Made by a program: the position numbers and the translations under genes. A stretch of 38,421 nt of DNA from a virus: positions 1-38,421 of IMG/VR virus record IMGVR_UViG_3300035034_002034. One strand, written 5' to 3'. Of the stretch, positions 15,553 through 22,708 are shown in pieces. Under the pieces are notes generated by a model. It did not search any database. It saw only the letters and a list, made by a program, of their open reading frames with translations, and was not told the DNA's origin. Numbering within the stretch: the first letter of the stretch is position 1; the number at the start of each line of letters is the position of its first letter.

Positions 15553-16917
15553 CTAGTACTTCCTTCCATATCTATTAGAAAAAGGTCCACCACTATATGA
15601 ATTTTCACCGTAGAGCGCTTCGTTTCTAATTCTAGCAACATCGTCAGCACTAATAGAGTCTCGTGTCTTAGAAAACGATAAACACAAGTATCTTAAAGCA
15701 TCAGCCATATGACTGTATTTATCATGAAGTGGTCGAGTATCGTAAACACCATTCTTCTCATTATAAACCTTGCGATAGTTAGCAAGAGACTCAAGAAGAG
15801 GCTTACAAGTATCCTCATTGATATACATGCGGCCTAATGTTGTACGAACGGCCTCAATGCCATCAATTATTTGTATGTTAGGCGCTAGTTCAAAGTCTAT
15901 ACCTAACTGGCTAGCCTTCTCCTGCCTAGATAAGCCAGTACCTAACTCACGCACCTTAATATCATGTGGGGCTATGTGAGTACCGTACATCTTATGCCAT
16001 GGCTTAGAGTTCAAGACCTCTATGTAATGCTCAATACCTCTATCGGTATTCTGATAAGTATCAATAACATGAACAGCAGAGCCTATAGTTTGGAAAAAGA
16101 TGATACTCATGCTATCACGCATGCCAAGATCCCAAGCAGTATGCACCTTAAAGTCATTCTCCCAAGGAACTCTACCCAATCTGCCGTCTAGCTCCATCTT
16201 ATCAAGGTATCGAGCATAGTACGAACCTTCAACACCAAGATTGAAGTCATTCCAGAACTCTTGACGAGCCATGTCTAAAGACATTTCACCATCTTCAACG
16301 AGCTTATCAATCTCTTCTATAGAGACATGCTTAGTATCCTCAACGGAAAGCTTGGAACAATACCAACTATCTGAGTCTTTAGCTATGTTATAAAGGTTAT
16401 ATAAATGGTTTTTACCACGAACCGTACTACAAAAAAGAGCAATTCCGTTATTAGCAGTCAAAATCGGTCGGATATACTGATAGGCACGCGGATCCTGTAA
16501 AGCATACTCAGAAAACACGCAAACAGAAGGATTTGTGCCCATAAGCTTGTCGTAGTCGGTGGATCCAACAAATTGTATGATGGAATTATTATAGAGCGTT
16601 ATTTTCATTTCCTGCTCATTCTTCCTAACAATTGTTTCAGGAGGAATATACGACAAGAATTTTTGCCCGTCATTCGTCATAGAATCAAAAAGTGCTTTAC
16701 GTGCTTGGCTATAAGTAGGGAAAATGTAGTAAGTGATTGTGGTACGCCGCAGCGCAAGGTTTATTACAAGATCCCAGATAGTTAGATCCTTACCTGCACG
16801 TCTAGGCCATATTACCAGTGCTTTCTTTAGGCCATCACGCATAATGGCGTCCCACAATCCCTGTTGATAGGGGCGACGTTTGAACTTATTTAGGTGTATT
16901 TGTGTCGTTAGGTTCAT
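15553..16917 (-). CDS. terL: Terminase large subunit (packaging ATPase-nuclease)
   Basis: 454 residues from the second of two adjacent ATGs, five bases after AAGGG; an ATG 42 nt upstream lies deeper in terS. ATPase domain: deviant Walker A WPRRAGKD (37-44), Walker B VCVFSE, coupling motif STVRGK. The RNase-H-like nuclease domain begins at HTAWDLGMRDS, with the later acidic HDKYSHMADALRYL segment holding the last metal-binding Asp. Powers DNA packaging through the portal and cuts concatemers. It overlaps terS by 32 nt, so the subunits are translationally coupled. Confidence 0.9.
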   Translation of the reverse strand: MNLTTQIHLNKFKRRPYQQGLWDAIMRDGLKKALVIWPRRAGKDLTIWDLVINLALRRTTITYYIFPTYSQARKALFDSMTNDGQKFLSYIPPETIVRKNEQEMKITLYNNSIIQFVGSTDYDKLMGTNPSVCVFSEYALQDPRAYQYIRPILTANNGIALFCSTVRGKNHLYNLYNIAKDSDSWYCSKLSVEDTKHVSIEEIDKLVEDGEMSLDMARQEFWNDFNLGVEGSYYARYLDKMELDGRLGRVPWENDFKVHTAWDLGMRDSMSIIFFQTIGSAVHVIDTYQNTDRGIEHYIEVLNSKPWHKMYGTHIAPHDIKVRELGTGLSRQEKASQLGIDFELAPNIQIIDGIEAVRTTLGRMYINEDTCKPLLESLANYRKVYNEKNGVYDTRPLHDKYSHMADALRYLCLSFSKTRDSISADDVARIRNEALYGENSYSGGPFSNRYGRKY

Positions 16918-17509
16918 CATCGCCCTTCGGTTTATCTTGATCATAGAAATGTAGGTCAAAGTTGCCCGACCTCATTCCGTCATCTTTTCTTAGACTAGCC
17001 TCCCACTCTCTCATGCTTCTAAAGCGTCGAGACTGTTGACCTTGATAATGTTTAATTTCTGAAGAATTCACTCGCTTCCCATTTATCTCCATAAACAGTG
17101 CCCCTTTTTCACGTCTAGCCATAATAGTATCAAGAGCAGTATCACGTGCTTCTTTTATTACTTCATGCCTTCTAGATAGAATTTCAAGGCTTGCTTCAGT
17201 GACGTCGTATTCCATGCAAAAGTCGGTTATTTCAACAGAGTCAGGGCGTAGTGACCAGAGTACTAGAGCTTCTGCCATATTATCTCTTTTTGACTGTATC
17301 ATTTCCTTATTATGGCTTGAACGATACCCCTTATAGAAGTCAATAACCTTTGTAGTTACGGGCACGACAGCTTTCTCTACTTTATTTCTCTTAATGATAG
17401 GCTTAGCGGTTTTACCTTCTAGTGCTTCTTTAGCTTTGATTAGTGAAGGATGTAATGATTTTGGTTTCTTCTTCGGTGAAATTCTCATCTCGGTGGTTTT
17501 CGTTGCCAT
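16886..17509 (-). CDS. terS: Putative terminase small subunit
   Basis: 207 residues, ATG with GGAG eleven bases upstream. Basic N-terminus (residues 1-45), then a helical block (SKRDNMAEALVLWSLRPDSV...FCMEYDVTEASLEILSRR) that reads like a DNA-binding HTH, a charged middle, and an acidic tail (KGDDEPNDTNTPK). Size, an HTH-like N-terminal half and direct overlap with terL support a DNA-recognition packaging subunit. Sequence similarity to a named TerS family is not evident by eye. It overlaps the rusA end by 80 nt. Confidence 0.7.
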   Translation of the reverse strand: MATKTTEMRISPKKKPKSLHPSLIKAKEALEGKTAKPIIKRNKVEKAVVPVTTKVIDFYKGYRSSHNKEMIQSKRDNMAEALVLWSLRPDSVEITDFCMEYDVTEASLEILSRRHEVIKEARDTALDTIMARREKGALFMEINGKRVNSSEIKHYQGQQSRRFRSMREWEASLRKDDGMRSGNFDLHFYDQDKPKGDDEPNDTNTPK

Positions 17510-17912
17510 GGTTATCTAGCTCCAGTAAAGAAAATACAGTTCGAGGGTTATTTGAGTAACGTTTACGTACTGATAGATCACATATTTGACAGTCATCTTT
17601 AAATAGTACGTTAGAACTTAGATCCATGACCCACTTTTGAAGGTTATCTATATCACTCTTACAGAAGTGATGAGTACCTTCCATTTCTGCCTTTTTACGT
17701 ATAGAGAACGATTTATTAATAGGCATATAGAAAGTCATGAATAGAAATAAAGGGCCTTCATAAAAGGGATTGGCGCCATGTTGATGCTCTAGTAGGAGTT
17801 TCTGTTGAATTCTTTCCATCTTCTGGCGGTCATAGATACAGGCAGTTTCGCGATTATAGCCAGCTCTTGCCCAAGGAATAGGGCGGCCTGGTATTGTATA
17901 GAGCATAGGCAT
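17430..17912 (-). CDS. rusA: RusA-type Holliday junction resolvase
   Basis: 160 residues, ATG with CAAGGAG. N-terminal IPGRPIPWARAG is the RusA beta-strand signature. CKSDIDNLQKWVMD (residues 84-97) and FKDDCQI (104-110) hold the catalytic Asp cluster (D87, D89, D106/D107). RusA dimers cut four-way junctions, which would remove branches from recombined concatemers before packaging. It is first in the late transcript, ahead of the terminase, matching that role. The last 27 residues lie in the unusually long 80-nt overlap with terS. Confidence 0.88.
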   Translation of the reverse strand: MPMLYTIPGRPIPWARAGYNRETACIYDRQKMERIQQKLLLEHQHGANPFYEGPLFLFMTFYMPINKSFSIRKKAEMEGTHHFCKSDIDNLQKWVMDLSSNVLFKDDCQICDLSVRKRYSNNPRTVFSLLELDNHGNENHRDENFTEEETKIITSFTNQS

Positions 17913-17984
17913 TAGTATTCTCCTTGTAATAGGGTGGCTATTACTTTATCGAATACTACTACTAGATCCGTGTTTTATCTAGCT

Positions 17985-18014
17985 TTTATAGAGTACTTGA
18001 CTTAATGCTGTCGT
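17985..18014 (-). promoter_or_regulatory. Candidate late promoter for rusA-terminase operon
   Basis: Read on the minus strand: ACGACA (18014-18009), 18-bp spacer, TATAAA (17990-17985), then about 72 bp to the rusA start. The -35 lies inside the spacer of the divergent early promoter, so the two polymerases could not bind together. The boxes are partial matches to the sigma-70 consensus. Confidence 0.4.
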
Positions 18015-18024
18015 ATGCTATCAT
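17997..18024 (+). promoter_or_regulatory. Early promoter 1
   Basis: TTGACT (17997-18002), 16-bp spacer, TATCAT (18019-18024) with an extended TG one base before. It drives the early block from 18061. The segment 18002-18031 matches 27323-27352 at 27 of 30 positions, including the spacer, so conservation exceeds what a housekeeping promoter requires. A repressor or phage factor site within the spacer is likely. Confidence 0.8.
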
Positions 18025-18060
18025 TGTAGTATATGAAAACGTATTAATCAGGAGAATACA

Positions 18061-18243
18061 ATGTATATCAGTCGCTTATATAAACCAAAAACACAACAAG
18101 CACTACGTAATAAAATCGATAAGCTAGAGGTCACTCTTTGCGCTATAGATGACTTCTTTACTCCAGACGATGTTTGCAAAAGAAAAGGCTTGCGCGAACA
18201 AATAACAACTTTAGAGAATCAACTCGCAGATATGCAAGGTTAA
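18061..18243 (+). CDS. 60-residue coiled-coil early protein
   Basis: First gene after early promoter 1; ATG with CAGGAG. Residues 1-10 are basic/aromatic. Residues 12-32 (QALRNKIDKLEVTLCAIDDF) and 42-58 (GLREQITTLENQLADM) are two amphipathic helices able to form a coiled-coil hairpin, joined by a short Cys-containing linker. The leading position suggests a small host-takeover or regulatory protein; no family recognised. Confidence 0.7.
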   Translation: MYISRLYKPKTQQALRNKIDKLEVTLCAIDDFFTPDDVCKRKGLREQITTLENQLADMQG

Positions 18244-18252
18244 AGGGATATC

Positions 18253-18588
18253 ATGGAAAAAGTTTTTTCAATGCTTTATAACGACAAGTTCAATAAAGTT
18301 AAACTATCAGACATTGGATTTTTAACATCTAAGAGAGAGCAAGAGCTAATACCTTCTCTAATTCTTGGAACAAAAAGCGAGGTTGTTAAAAACCAATTTT
18401 CTGGTGAAGAAATGGAGTTGTCTAAAGAGGCAGTTGCCATTTATGACATAATTATCGGTTCTGAGCTAGCTTCTAATAAAAAGTATGAGCTTGAACAAGA
18501 TAACGAAGAAGAAATTGACCGCTGCGATGCTGCTAAGTCTATTTTCCTAAGAAATTGGGCAAAAGCTTATTCAGTTCTTATAGATTAA
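18253..18588 (+). CDS. Early protein of unknown function (111 aa)
   Basis: ATG following AAAGGGATATC, 9 nt after the previous stop. Acidic, mainly helical, with two Cys-free helices in the N-terminal half and a final segment RCDAAKSIFLRNWAKAYSVL. No membrane segment, signal peptide or nucleotide-binding motif. Co-transcribed with neighbours from early promoter 1. Confidence 0.7.
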   Translation: MEKVFSMLYNDKFNKVKLSDIGFLTSKREQELIPSLILGTKSEVVKNQFSGEEMELSKEAVAIYDIIIGSELASNKKYELEQDNEEEIDRCDAAKSIFLRNWAKAYSVLID

Positions 18589-18603
18589 TAAGGAGGTTTA
18601 CAC

Positions 18604-18831
18604 ATGAAAATAGAAATAATAGGCGTTTCAAAAGAACTAGAGACTGTTGTTAAAAAGAAAATAATAGAAGGTTTAAAGCCTTCAGAAGCAACAGAGTGTT
18701 ATCATTGCGGATTAGAAATAGATGATGTTGATGATTGTGGCAGCGATATAGATGGCAATCTTTACTGCAATGATTGTTCAGATGAATTATTTACACATGG
18801 ACCTTTCTTTGATTGGTCAGATAGAGACTAG
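18604..18831 (+). CDS. Small zinc-ribbon protein
   Basis: 75 residues, ATG with AAGGAGG. After a basic helix (residues 8-30) comes CYHCGLEIDDVDDCG...LYCNDCSDE: two CxxC knuckles 19 residues apart with an acidic loop, the layout of a treble-clef or zinc ribbon. Ends FDWSDRD. Such proteins bind nucleic acids or host polymerase; the partner cannot be read from sequence. Confidence 0.75.
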   Translation: MKIEIIGVSKELETVVKKKIIEGLKPSEATECYHCGLEIDDVDDCGSDIDGNLYCNDCSDELFTHGPFFDWSDRD

Positions 18832-18839
18832 GGGGAATC

Positions 18840-18926
18840 ATGGGGCTTTTAGGCGCGATTATAGTTACCTACATTGTATTGTATGCTCTTTCAACTTTTG
18901 ACCAGGGGGACACATGTTATCAATAA
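18840..18926 (+). CDS. 28-residue membrane microprotein
   Basis: ATG with an AGGGGG site right after the zinc-ribbon stop. Residues 3-20 (LLGAIIVTYIVLYALSTF) form one transmembrane helix, with a short polar C-terminus containing one Cys. The next micro-gene starts inside its end. The packed arrangement and ribosome site argue that it is translated. Confidence 0.5.
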   Translation: MGLLGAIIVTYIVLYALSTFDQGDTCYQ

Positions 18927-18964
18927 CTTGCGGAATTATATTGGCAGCTATCATTTTAAGCTAG
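18914..18964 (+). CDS. 16-residue hydrophobic micro-ORF
   Basis: ATG with AGGGGGAC, overlapping the previous micro-gene by 13 nt. Sequence LSITCGIILAAIILS is entirely membrane-like. Too short for confidence from coding statistics; support comes from the ribosome site and the chain of overlapping small genes. Confidence 0.35.
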   Translation: MLSITCGIILAAIILS

Positions 18965-18975
18965 TGGATTAATAT

Positions 18976-19095
18976 ATGAAAATACCTAAACCTATATGGT
19001 TAGAGACTTCGAAAGTATTACCTCAACCAGGAATTGTTGTTTTAGCAGTATCTGGTAATGATGGTTATGGTCTGATTCTGCTTGGTTTGCAATGA
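18976..19095 (+). pseudogene. Truncated early gene 5' fragment, cut by repeat A
   Basis: 39 codons from ATG. Residues 1-32 (PIWLETSKVLPQPGIVVLAV) read as the N-terminal strand-turn of a DUF551-like protein (W..x..LP..G..VL). At 19072 the sequence switches abruptly to a 98-bp copy of the middle of the gene at 19439, out of frame, and stops. The upstream half of the gene is therefore intact and the rest lost by recombination. No strong ribosome site is visible. Confidence 0.5.
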
Positions 19096-19169
19096 GTGAG
19101 TTAGAGAGAGTCAAGACTCATATGGATGAAGTCCATGGCGGTAAAACTGATGAGTGTGAAGAAGGCTGC
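19072..19169 (+). repeat. Repeat A, copy 1 (98 bp)
   Basis: Identical to 19662-19759 over 98 bp. Here it links the truncated DUF551-like fragment to repeat B. Directly after it, copy 1 lacks four bases (TTTA) present in copy 2, then the identity resumes for about 17 bp. Confidence 0.95.
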
Positions 19170-19298
19170 AAGATTTTTCCCTTGAAGAGGGAATATCTTG
19201 CAGCCTTGGGCTTATTTAGACCACAGGTAAAGGAAAGAAAGAGCAAGAAGCAGATTAAGAAGCAACATGATGATTATATTAGTTACCGAGTAAAGTAG
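19092..19298 (+). pseudogene. Chimeric ORF built from two neighbouring genes
   Basis: The 68-codon frame joins the EGGK-containing middle of the protein at 19439 (repeat A) to the ALGLFRPQVKERKSKKQ end of the protein at 20539 (repeat B). Its ATG is an internal Met in the parental gene and has no ribosome site. A four-base deletion at the joint changes frame before repeat B. It is best read as a recombination remnant, though a translated fusion cannot be excluded. Confidence 0.6.
19187..19255 (+). repeat. Repeat B, copy 1 (69 bp)
   Basis: Matches 20727-20795 with one mismatch (C at 19197 versus A at 20737). Both copies keep the same reading frame for the encoded REY...ALGLFRPQVKE segment. Sequence diverges immediately after CAGAT. 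Confidence 0.95.
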
Positions 19299-19307
19299 AA
19301 GGGTAAT

Positions 19308-19436
19308 ATGGAATATCTTATTTTAGGTTTAATTTCTATCCAGATTTGCTTTGTAATACGCCTTCTTTGTGATATTTCTACATATTTAGGTGAGATAAAA
19401 GGTCTATTAATAAATAACCAAGAGATAAAGGATTAA
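19308..19436 (+). CDS. 42-residue membrane microprotein
   Basis: ATG with a GAAGGG site, 2 nt before the next gene. Residues 3-21 (YLILGLISIQICFVIRLLC) form a transmembrane helix; the remainder is polar (GEIKGLLINNQEIKD). N-terminal membrane anchor with a short cytoplasmic tail; function unknown. Confidence 0.6.
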   Translation: MEYLILGLISIQICFVIRLLCDISTYLGEIKGLLINNQEIKD

Positions 19437-19438
19437 TC

Positions 19439-19840
19439 ATGGAAAATAAGCCTAGATTTTATATTAGCGAAGAGAGCAGAAACGCAATTTTGTCCTTTAG
19501 ACAACGAAGAAAGAAGCAGAGGCTAGAGGAAGAAGAGAAGAAAAACAGCAAAAAGAATGACTCAATAGATTTCCAAGATGTTATGGATAGAGCTGTTGAC
19601 ATAGCTATGGATGAATTGTGTCCCTCTTATAAGAAACTACAAGAACATTTAGAAAAGTCTGCTGATTCTGCTTGGTTTGCAATGAGTGAGTTAGAGAGAG
19701 TCAAGACTCATATGGATGAAGTCCATGGCGGTAAAACTGATGAGTGTGAAGAAGGCTGCTTTAAAGATTTTTCCCTTGAAGACGGAAAAGAGTATATGCA
19801 AACAGTCTTGGAAGATTTAAAAAAAACTTTTAAGGATTAA
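19439..19840 (+). CDS. Charged helical early protein, source of repeat A
   Basis: 133 residues, ATG with AAAGG. Residues 14-40 are extremely basic/acidic (RQRRKKQRLEEEEKKNSKKN), residues 45-85 helical, and residues 80-110 (SELERVKTHMDEVHGGKTDE) are duplicated in the upstream chimera. A CEEGC pair lies near residue 108. It could be a nucleic-acid-associated regulator; no family recognised. Confidence 0.7.
   Translation: MENKPRFYISEESRNAILSFRQRRKKQRLEEEEKKNSKKNDSIDFQDVMDRAVDIAMDELCPSYKKLQEHLEKSADSAWFAMSELERVKTHMDEVHGGKTDECEEGCFKDFSLEDGKEYMQTVLEDLKKTFKD
19662..19759 (+). repeat. Repeat A, copy 2
   Basis: Parental copy, in frame within the 133-residue gene, identical to 19072-19169. Exact identity over 98 bp implies a recent duplication. 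Confidence 0.95.
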
Positions 19841-19906
19841 TCAATATTAAGTTTGACGATAAAGAAGAAGAAGATTCTATAAAAGTGTTTTGTACTATAT
19901 GTATAA

Positions 19907-20086
19907 AAGAGATGGAAAAGCATTTTAAAGACGGACAGTGAAAACTGGAACGTTGTTCTCAAAATCCAACAATTACTAGAGTCCTATAGTGTAGAGACAC
20001 AGCGGGCAATCTTTCTTGAAAAGCCCGAGCTATTGGAGTTCTTAAATTCCTTCATGGTGTTTTCCAGTGTATTAAAGGAGGTTTGA
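19907..20086 (+). pseudogene. Open frame without start codon before the 20088 gene
   Basis: Frame open from just after a TAA to TGA at 20084-20086, immediately before the next ATG. Its translation looks protein-like and helical (SENWNVVLKIQQLLESYSV, then IFLEKPELLEFLNSFMVF) but has no ATG/GTG/TTG in its first 40 codons. An adjacent frame (ending TGA 19939-19941) encodes DSIKVFCTICIKEMEKHFKD. The two may be halves of one gene broken by a frameshift near 19930. Nothing else is seen in 19841-20087. Confidence 0.35.
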
Positions 20087-20087
20087 A

Positions 20088-20432
20088 ATGACAGATTTTG
20101 AAATAGCTTGTTCTCGTTACTATTACCATGTTGTTGAGCCAATGAATCAAGTAAGACAAGTAGAAAAAGCATTAATTGATTGTGGTCATACTTTTGCGGA
20201 AATAATTCTGAATGATAGCGACCAGTTTGTCCTTCATAAAGATGAAATAACTGAAATTCCAAGATTTAGAAAAGTTTTATTTGTAGGCAAAGACGTTGTC
20301 TATAAAGAAATGAACGGTGAGTACGCACGGTATTTTGTTAAAAATATAGACGAGATTAAAGAGCAGCTTGCAAGTTTCATGATTTATTCAATTGAGTGTG
20401 ACATAAAAGAAGAAGAGACAAAAGAGTATTAA
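20088..20432 (+). CDS. Early protein of unknown function (114 aa)
   Basis: ATG with a near-perfect AAAGGAGG site. Mixed alpha/beta, acidic C-terminus (EEETKEY), three Cys, no membrane segment. The N-terminus FEIACSRYYYHVVEPMNQV is aromatic-rich. Its strong ribosome site implies high expression from the early transcript. No family recognised. Confidence 0.7.
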   Translation: MTDFEIACSRYYYHVVEPMNQVRQVEKALIDCGHTFAEIILNDSDQFVLHKDEITEIPRFRKVLFVGKDVVYKEMNGEYARYFVKNIDEIKEQLASFMIYSIECDIKEEETKEY

Positions 20433-20473
20433 TAAAACACATCTATTCTTAGTATGTGTTCTGTATGTGGTGG

Positions 20474-20503
20474 AGAATGGTCCCTCTTAGGGTGTCCCGT
20501 TCT
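20474..20503 (+). terminator. Probable intrinsic terminator or leader hairpin
   Basis: AGAATGG (20474-20480) pairs with CCGTTCT (20497-20503) and an inner CCCT/AGGG stem closes a three-base loop. It is followed by TCACTTTTATATATA, so a U-rich tail starts four bases after the stem. Likely a partial terminator between the 20088 gene and the SSB group. Confidence 0.45.
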
Positions 20504-20538
20504 TCACTTTTATATATAACATTTTAGAAGGGTAGAGA

Positions 20539-20838
20539 ATGGACTTTCGAGAGAAATCGCTAAAGCCACCATTAAGTGCAGCTGGTGTTAGAAAAAGATA
20601 CGTACTAAAGACCATCGAAGAAATGACCGAGGCGATGAACGAGGGCGATAGTGAGAGCGTGGAATACTTAGCCTCATATTTAAGCCGTAAAGAAGTAAAT
20701 ACTAATATTGGTACAGATGGAGTACTGAGGGAATATATTGCAGCCTTGGGCTTATTTAGACCACAGGTAAAGGAAAGAAAGAGCAAGAAGCAGATACGAG
20801 AGCAAGCATTAAGATTTAACTGCAAATTTAAGGGATAA
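20539..20838 (+). CDS. Basic early protein, source of repeat B
   Basis: 99 residues, ATG with GAAGGG. N-terminal basic segment (FREKSLKPPLSAAGVRKRYV), helical middle (KTIEEMTEAMNEGDSESVEY) and a basic Lys/Gln C-terminus (RPQVKERKSKKQ) which is duplicated upstream as repeat B. It sits two bases before the SSB gene, so it may act with it on DNA. No family recognised. Confidence 0.7.
   Translation: MDFREKSLKPPLSAAGVRKRYVLKTIEEMTEAMNEGDSESVEYLASYLSRKEVNTNIGTDGVLREYIAALGLFRPQVKERKSKKQIREQALRFNCKFKG
20727..20795 (+). repeat. Repeat B, copy 2
   Basis: In-frame parental copy inside the 99-residue gene; 68 of 69 bases match 19187-19255. Confidence 0.95.
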
Positions 20839-20840
20839 AG

Positions 20841-21110
20841 ATGGACGATTATAACAAAGTAATACTAATGGGTACTATCGCATCAGAAATATGGGAGATG
20901 GGTTCTGGTTGTACTTTCAACTTGGAGTACAGCAGTACATACGCCGACAAGACCAAAACAGAGACATTTATTATAAAAGCGTTTGGTGGTACGAAAACTA
21001 TGATCCATAAATACTTTGGCCAGGGTAAACGTATTCTCATTGAGGGCAGACTAGATGATGCTAGCGTGGTTGCTAACATGGTGACGTTTGTTGATGCCAA
21101 GGGAGAGTAA
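20841..21110 (+). CDS. ssb: Short single-stranded DNA-binding protein (OB fold)
   Basis: 89 residues, ATG with AAGGG. Begins DYNKVILMGTIASE, the canonical SSB first strand, followed by strands ending IIKAFGG, then YFGQGKRILIEGRLDD and VTFVDAKGE. The whole protein is the OB core; the acidic C-terminal tail (DDxPF) of bacterial SSBs, which recruits host repair proteins, is absent. It probably coats single strands for the ERF annealing proteins. Overlaps the next ATG by one base. Confidence 0.8.
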   Translation: MDDYNKVILMGTIASEIWEMGSGCTFNLEYSSTYADKTKTETFIIKAFGGTKTMIHKYFGQGKRILIEGRLDDASVVANMVTFVDAKGE

Positions 21111-21370
21111 TGTTAAAGATCGCTCAAAAAATTCGTAAAGAGAGTGCTTCGTTACTTACTAAAGAAGAAAAAAAAGTAATTAAGGGCTTAAAAGACGTAT
21201 TTAACAAGAACTTTATGGCACATATCAATAAAGTAGAAAAAGGCATTGTTGATAGTAATTCTATTGAGCTGCTTGCGATTAGAATGGCTCTAGGCGTTCA
21301 GAAGTTCAGTAACGACCTTATAGCTGATGCTGTAAAAAGCTTAAACACCATTATTAAAAAGAATAGATAA
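21110..21370 (+). CDS. Helical basic protein coupled to SSB
   Basis: 86 residues. The start overlaps the SSB stop (TAATG), so translation is coupled. Entirely helical with heptad-like patterns (VFNKNFMAHINKVEKGIVD), Lys-rich, no Cys. Coupling suggests a partner of SSB in replication or recombination. No family recognised. Confidence 0.65.
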   Translation: MLKIAQKIRKESASLLTKEEKKVIKGLKDVFNKNFMAHINKVEKGIVDSNSIELLAIRMALGVQKFSNDLIADAVKSLNTIIKKNR

Positions 21371-21404
21371 AAACTCATAAATGGGAAATATGGAGACCTC
21401 TTCA

Positions 21405-22328
21405 CTATGACTCGGCGATGTTTTTGCCTGAAAATAGAGCATCGAGTTCTTCATATTTCTCATGAGTAACAATAATTTTTTCGCTAACACTTTCACTGCT
21501 AATACTCATATCGTACCCAAAATCATACTCTTTCATATAATCACGCATGTTTATAAGCTTTTTAACATTCTGTGCGGTGATATTTATCTCTTTCTTAATA
21601 GCTTTATCTTTGTGAGGCTCTTCACTTTTAATCTTTACCTTAAATTTATATAAAGTACTTACTTCTTGTTCATGTGTAGGTGTAAGCGTTTTAAAACCGT
21701 CCATATACTCGTCTGGTACGTCTTTCCAAATTTCACATATTGTTTTCTTATAGGATACTTTATAGCGCTTGTTAATGCGTTCTGAAAAATGATAAGATGT
21801 CTTCCCTTTTAAGGTTAATAGCATGAGACCTATAAAGCGCTTACGGAAATAGTCATCATCAAAGCATGGGTTAACTTTATATCTATTAGGTGCATTTTTA
21901 TCAGAACTAAAACACCCCTTCTTTTGTATAATCCCAAGAGCATCTATCATATTGGTAAGTTTTGATATATCACCGACATGATAGACTTTCTCTTTATTTT
22001 CAAGCTTTAAACACAATTTTTGTACTCGCCTTTGTATCTCTAGCCTACTTAGCTTTCGTATTTTCTTGTTATTGAATGAGCAGAAGATCACATAAAAAAG
22101 ATTCGCTTGTGATCGATTCAAATACTTAGAGAGAAAAGAAAGCAAAAATAAGGGATCATTTGGAAAAGTAGGCCACAATCGTGATTCTAATGAGGATATG
22201 TCTATGTATCGATACTTACGATCATCATTTGCCTTGAAAAACCAAGATCTATGTTTGTATGAAAGAGGGTTTTTTCGCCTAGATACAGGCTTTTTTGTAG
22301 TTTTACTTGTTTTTGTTAGTAAATTCAT
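21405..22328 (-). CDS. Basic winged-helix-like protein, possible replication initiator
   Basis: 307 residues on the strand opposite the early genes. Residues 1-30 are very basic (KTSKTTKKPVSRRKNPL). Residues 85-150 look like a winged-helix domain (LSRLEIQRRVQKLCLKLENK...DISKLTNMIDALGIIQKKG), with NRYKVNP as the wing/strand. C-terminal 100 residues are Lys-rich helices. A 9-bp inverted repeat lies 40 bp upstream of its start. Arrangement (lone divergent gene plus repeats) resembles a Rep or regulator locus, but I cannot name a family; start has no clear Shine-Dalgarno. Confidence 0.6.
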   Translation of the reverse strand: MNLLTKTSKTTKKPVSRRKNPLSYKHRSWFFKANDDRKYRYIDISSLESRLWPTFPNDPLFLLSFLSKYLNRSQANLFYVIFCSFNNKKIRKLSRLEIQRRVQKLCLKLENKEKVYHVGDISKLTNMIDALGIIQKKGCFSSDKNAPNRYKVNPCFDDDYFRKRFIGLMLLTLKGKTSYHFSERINKRYKVSYKKTICEIWKDVPDEYMDGFKTLTPTHEQEVSTLYKFKVKIKSEEPHKDKAIKKEINITAQNVKKLINMRDYMKEYDFGYDMSISSESVSEKIIVTHEKYEELDALFSGKNIAES

Positions 22329-22367
22329 GGTATAATACTTTCGTCTTTTGGTGACATTACTACCCGT

Positions 22368-22392
22368 TAATAAATATGTTCAGTATTTATTA
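22368..22392. repeat. 9-bp inverted repeat upstream of winged-helix gene
   Basis: TAATAAATA, 7-bp spacer, TATTTATTA. Perfect dyad, AT-rich, 40 bp before the minus-strand start at 22328. A minus-strand TTGCTA at its right edge with 17-bp spacing to TTATTA puts a weak promoter across it. Candidate operator or replication-origin element for the adjacent gene. Confidence 0.5.
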
Positions 22393-22411
22393 GCAAGAAG
22401 CTGAAAATTAT

Positions 22412-22440
22412 AAAGAGTCGTTGGTTTCCAGCGGCTCTTT
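22412..22440. terminator. Bidirectional intrinsic terminator
   Basis: 13-bp stem (AAAGAGTCGTTGG with CCAGCGGCTCTTT, two G-U pairs) and TTT loop. AATTTT follows on plus and TAATTTTC on minus. It ends the minus-strand zinc-ribbon pair before the winged-helix gene. Confidence 0.8.
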
Positions 22441-22501
22441 AATTTTCATATGATTTTGATTTCAAACTTAAATTTAATCTATCTTATCTATAAAACGCGT
22501 A

Positions 22502-22708
22502 TTAATAAAGTATATATCGCTTTTTAGTCAAAACTTTTTTCTTATTCTCTCTTCTTGCTTCTCTACCTAAGTCCCCAAGCACATGCGATCGTTCTCTTCC
22601 CCAGTAAGATCTATAACATTCTGTTGAGCAAAACTTTCCTCTTTCGTATGCTCGTGCCTTAAATATTTGTTTGCACTCCTGACAAACAAATTCTTTCAAT
22701 GTCTCCAT
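22502..22708 (-). CDS. Small zinc-finger protein
   Basis: 68 residues, ATG with GGAGAGG. Residues 8-34 read VCQECKQIFKARAYERGKFC then STECY: CxxC and CxxxC knuckles around a basic loop, the FCS/HNH-like zinc knuckle found in phage small proteins. The C-terminus is basic (ARRENKKKVLTKKR). Probably nucleic-acid binding. Tandem with a similar gene at 22755. Confidence 0.7.
   Translation of the reverse strand: METLKEFVCQECKQIFKARAYERGKFCSTECYRSYWGRERSHVLGDLGREARRENKKKVLTKKRYILY

Noticed and set aside
22331-22336. Perfect TATAAT on plus after the winged-helix gene start
   Set aside because: The -35 (TTGTTT, 18 bp) is weak and no plus-strand gene follows before a terminator at 22412, so a promoter here is not supported.
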